In this document: one piece after another, positions 57,568 through 59,805 of the stretch
How positions within the stretch are numbered: position 1 is the first letter of the stretch
Layout of the letters: the number at the start of each line of letters is the position of its first letter
Assembly: GCA_900318815.1 (NCBI GenBank)
Contig: ONMA01000016.1
Location: 1-59,805 of the forward strand
Origin: an uncultured Prevotellaceae bacterium
Lineage (GTDB): Bacteria; Bacteroidota; Bacteroidia; Bacteroidales; Bacteroidaceae
Direction of reading: 5' to 3'
Length of the DNA: 59,805 nt
Notes under the pieces: generated by a model
What the model saw: only the letters and a program-made list of their open reading frames with translations
What the model was told of the DNA's origin: nothing
Database searches by the model: none
Program-made: the position numbers and the translations under genes

Positions 57568-59717
57568 TATTCTGCTATGCCGTTTCCTGATGATGGGTTA
57601 TAGCACGTTGCATTAACCCAATTCTCAAAATATTTCTTATCGTCTGGTGTACCTCTAAGGATGCCGTCCTTGATATACTCCTTGATAAGTGGCACCACTT
57701 CATAGCGCATCTTCATCTTAAGACTCGCCATATCCTTAGCCATGAAATAGCTATGACCAACCTTGAGGTCTTCCAACTCAAAATCAGCATCCTTATGCTT
57801 GGCAATAAAAGAATGTGTGTCAGTCTTTCCGTTGCCGTTTATCTGGGCAAACAATGCAAGAGCAGCGTCCCTGACGTTGGCAGCTACAGACTCTGCATTA
57901 CACCAGTCCTCAATAATAGAGAACTTGGACTCCAACGTCACGAAGGCAAAACGACGGCGTACTGCATAGTCAATAGTTCCTGTAGAACGATCGGTTGTAT
58001 TCATCGTACCAATGAGGTAGAGGTTGGAGGGAACGGAGAATTCTTCTTTTGAGTAAGGCAACTTCAAACTGATGTGGTGTGTTCCTCCGTTACTTCTCTT
58101 GTCAGCTTCAAGTAAGGTGATAAGTTCTCCGAATATCTTAGAAACATTACCACGATTGATTTCGTCAATAATGAGCACGTATGGACTATCTGGTGCCTTC
58201 TGCGCCTTTTCACAGATAGTCTTAAAGATGCCATTCTCAACCTTGTATTCAACCGCATCTCCTTTTATCTCTGGTTTCAAACCCTCCACAAAGTCCTCAT
58301 AATCCATTGACTGATGGAAGGTACAGAATGCTATCTGTCCAGCTTTCTGGAATCGGTCATACTCATCCATTACCTTCTTGTGATTTTCGTAATCAGAAAA
58401 GGTTGGATTGCACATGCCTACAGCGATAGAGGCTGTCTTGTATGTCTTACCTGTGCCAGGAGCACCTTGAAGGATAATCTGTTTCTTTTGTTTGAGTATT
58501 TCTAATTCTTCCATTGTTACTGCATCTTTACTTGTTTGAGGTACCTTTGGTTCGATGTCAGTTATTCCTTCTAAGACAGCCAACATCTTTTGTGCCCAGT
58601 CTTTCTTTGTCACGTTCTGCAATCGAGGTGAACCAGATAGTGGGTCATGAGATTGGTTTAATATTTGATTTATATCCCAATCGCCCCGATTCCATTTCAC
58701 TTCTACACAATGATTGTTGACAGGATGGTTAGGGTTATAGAAGTAACCACCTATGACTTTGCCAAATGCAATAATCTTATTACATTCTTTGTTTCTACAG
58801 ACCACAAAATCGCCAACATTCATGTTATACTTCATATCATAAAGCATCTTTACGGAATGCCCAGGTTCTGTTGTCTTATACTCCTCAACTTTTTCTTTTA
58901 ATGCTTTTTTGATAGCAAGCTGGTTAGGTAGTTTCTCGCTATCCAAACTTCCGATTTCTCCCCATTCATAGACAGAAAGATAGTTGTCTGCAACCATATC
59001 ATCAAAAAGATGTTCTTCATCGCCTGCCCAGAACAACCATAGCTGTCTTTTCTTGAAAAGTCCTTTGTCCATGGCATGCCAAATGACAGTCTGAGCAAGA
59101 AGCGGTAAACTTTGTATATAGTTGTTCTGCTCAATCTCAGCATCAACAATGCCACATAGTTCAGCATTAGTTTTGACAAGAGGAATTACATACCTATCCA
59201 ACAACTCATAGAAATGAACCAATTTCTGCCCTGCCTTACGGGGCTCGACTTCGAACAATTCGCAGATATTAAGATAGACATCATTCTTGTAGAAAGTGTA
59301 CTTCTCCGGATATTTAACGGCAAGGAAGCAACTAATGAGCCGCTCGTCACACCGTGAACTTGTTTTCTGACGTGGGAAATTCTGCTTTATCTTTGTATCC
59401 CATAGCATGTCGCAATCCCGTATGAATGCGGTAACACGTTCTTGTAAAGGCTGCGTTTCGTCATAAAGATGCTGGTGAAGAATACGATAGTTCTCTGACT
59501 CGTACTTTATAAAGTTCTTTATTGCGGTTGGCTGATTACCGGCATACCAGAGGTTCTGAAAGTTCAACTCTAATATGTTTTGGGCAAAGTTGGGGCTGTT
59601 AGCGTCAAGTTTGTCATGATATTTGGTGATGATGTCCCACTTGTACAACTCAGCTAAACTGGAATCTCCATCAATCCCGTATTGCTTCACATGATCCGTA
59701 AAGATATTAACCCGCAT
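57567..59717 (-). CDS. mcrB: McrB-like AAA+ GTPase with unusual N-terminal part
   Basis: A 716-residue protein. Residues from about 415 form the McrB AAA+ domain: Walker A GAPGTGKT (about 416-423), Walker B LIIDEINRG (about 512-520), and GTMNTTDRSTGTIDYAVRRRFAF (the MNTxDRS motif of McrB). The N-terminal 400 residues hold a helical part (1-270) and a segment NVGDFVVCRNKECNKIIAFGKVIGGYFYNPNHPVNNHCVEVKWN (about 300-345), which resembles an EVE/modified-base sensing domain; this is inference. The start at 59717 is favoured over 59738 because a -7 box (TAACTTTG, reverse complement 59736-59743) lies upstream. Downstream is mcrC with stop-start overlap. Confidence 0.85.
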   Translation of the reverse strand: MRVNIFTDHVKQYGIDGDSSLAELYKWDIITKYHDKLDANSPNFAQNILELNFQNLWYAGNQPTAIKNFIKYESENYRILHQHLYDETQPLQERVTAFIRDCDMLWDTKIKQNFPRQKTSSRCDERLISCFLAVKYPEKYTFYKNDVYLNICELFEVEPRKAGQKLVHFYELLDRYVIPLVKTNAELCGIVDAEIEQNNYIQSLPLLAQTVIWHAMDKGLFKKRQLWLFWAGDEEHLFDDMVADNYLSVYEWGEIGSLDSEKLPNQLAIKKALKEKVEEYKTTEPGHSVKMLYDMKYNMNVGDFVVCRNKECNKIIAFGKVIGGYFYNPNHPVNNHCVEVKWNRGDWDINQILNQSHDPLSGSPRLQNVTKKDWAQKMLAVLEGITDIEPKVPQTSKDAVTMEELEILKQKKQIILQGAPGTGKTYKTASIAVGMCNPTFSDYENHKKVMDEYDRFQKAGQIAFCTFHQSMDYEDFVEGLKPEIKGDAVEYKVENGIFKTICEKAQKAPDSPYVLIIDEINRGNVSKIFGELITLLEADKRSNGGTHHISLKLPYSKEEFSVPSNLYLIGTMNTTDRSTGTIDYAVRRRFAFVTLESKFSIIEDWCNAESVAANVRDAALALFAQINGNGKTDTHSFIAKHKDADFELEDLKVGHSYFMAKDMASLKMKMRYEVVPLIKEYIKDGILRGTPDDKKYFENWVNATCYNPSSGNGIAE

Positions 59718-59735
59718 TGCAGTTGCATAAAAATC

Positions 59736-59743
59736 CAAAGTTA
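59736..59743 (-). promoter_or_regulatory. -7 box for mcrBC
   Basis: Reverse complement TAACTTTG, predicted start near 59729, 12 bases before the ATG at 59717. The -33 is not clear and lies near the window end. Confidence 0.5.
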
Positions 59744-59805
59744 AACTATGTTATAGAATTGACTCTAAATGGCAGTTTCCGGCTAATTTCCGGCCTGTTA
59801 TTAGC

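Overview
The window looks like chromosomal DNA of a Bacteroidales bacterium, most likely a Prevotella/Segatella-type organism. This is inferred from: promoters of the Bacteroidetes form (TTG, about 20 bases, TAnnTTTG) before many genes; absence of E. coli-type -35/-10 pairs; families I associate with this phylum (DUF4230, DUF4738, DUF4348, DUF4890-like, HU-HIG, GH28/GH105/PL1 pectinases, a C-terminal tail like type IX sorting domains); and lysS-gpsA-pgi and trpBEGDCFA clusters. No database was searched, so all family names rest on motif recognition. Core genes are GC-rich; both ends (1-1300 and about 54300-59805) are visibly AT-richer and accessory in character. Layout: 1-1030 holds iteron-like repeats and a lone CdiA-CT-like nuclease-domain protein; 1.3-6.2 kb a secreted BNR/sialidase-like protein, ftsH, rsfS, tRNA-Gln and exoIII; 6.2-9.1 kb a divergent lrp-type regulator facing metY and cysK; 9.3-22.1 kb a GH2 glycosidase, S41 protease, dCMP deaminase, HigA-like and HU-like proteins, M3 peptidase, trmO and small envelope/lipoprotein genes; 22.1-28.6 kb the minus-strand lysS, gpsA, cytidylate kinase-like, broken ketopantoate-reductase-like, pgi, HAD cluster; 29.4-30.5 kb a Y1 (RAYT-like) transposase; 30.7-40.1 kb MurB, two metallo-beta-lactamase-fold proteins, SPOR lipoprotein, RuvX, peptide deformylase, TPR and EcsC-like proteins; 40.1-46.8 kb a complete tryptophan operon preceded by an apparent attenuator with a Trp-Trp leader peptide; 46.9-54.2 kb a 1631-residue GH28-GH105-third-domain pectinase and a PL1-type pectate lyase; 54.4-59.7 kb an ATPase-nuclease gene beside a truncated gene, and a McrBC-type restriction pair. 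The most unusual feature is a dense set of structured repeats. Five copies of one family share a CGCTTCGCG hairpin followed by an A/C-rich tract: three are complete inverted repeats of about 110-160 bp (9126, 12247, 19243) and two are half copies (15113, 29309). One half copy lies directly upstream of the RAYT-like transposase, whose C-terminal half resembles a DprA/SLOG Rossmann domain. I read this as a candidate REP-RAYT system in Bacteroidales with unusually long stems. A second class, at 28963 and 54257, has units spaced exactly 22 bp apart around GTGTAACG, arranged as inverted arms. A third class is small hairpins or simple repeats inserted in frame in real genes (three identical VDGSPV-encoding copies in two pectinase genes; others in the M3 peptidase, GH2, dCMP deaminase, TrpF, PL1 and TPR genes). 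How the genes work together: the 46.9-54.2 kb pair plausibly cuts pectin (PL1 and GH28 on the backbone, GH105 on unsaturated products); the trp genes form one attenuated unit; lrp/metY/cysK suggest sulfur amino-acid synthesis under Lrp-type control; McrBC and the ATPase-nuclease look like a small defence region.
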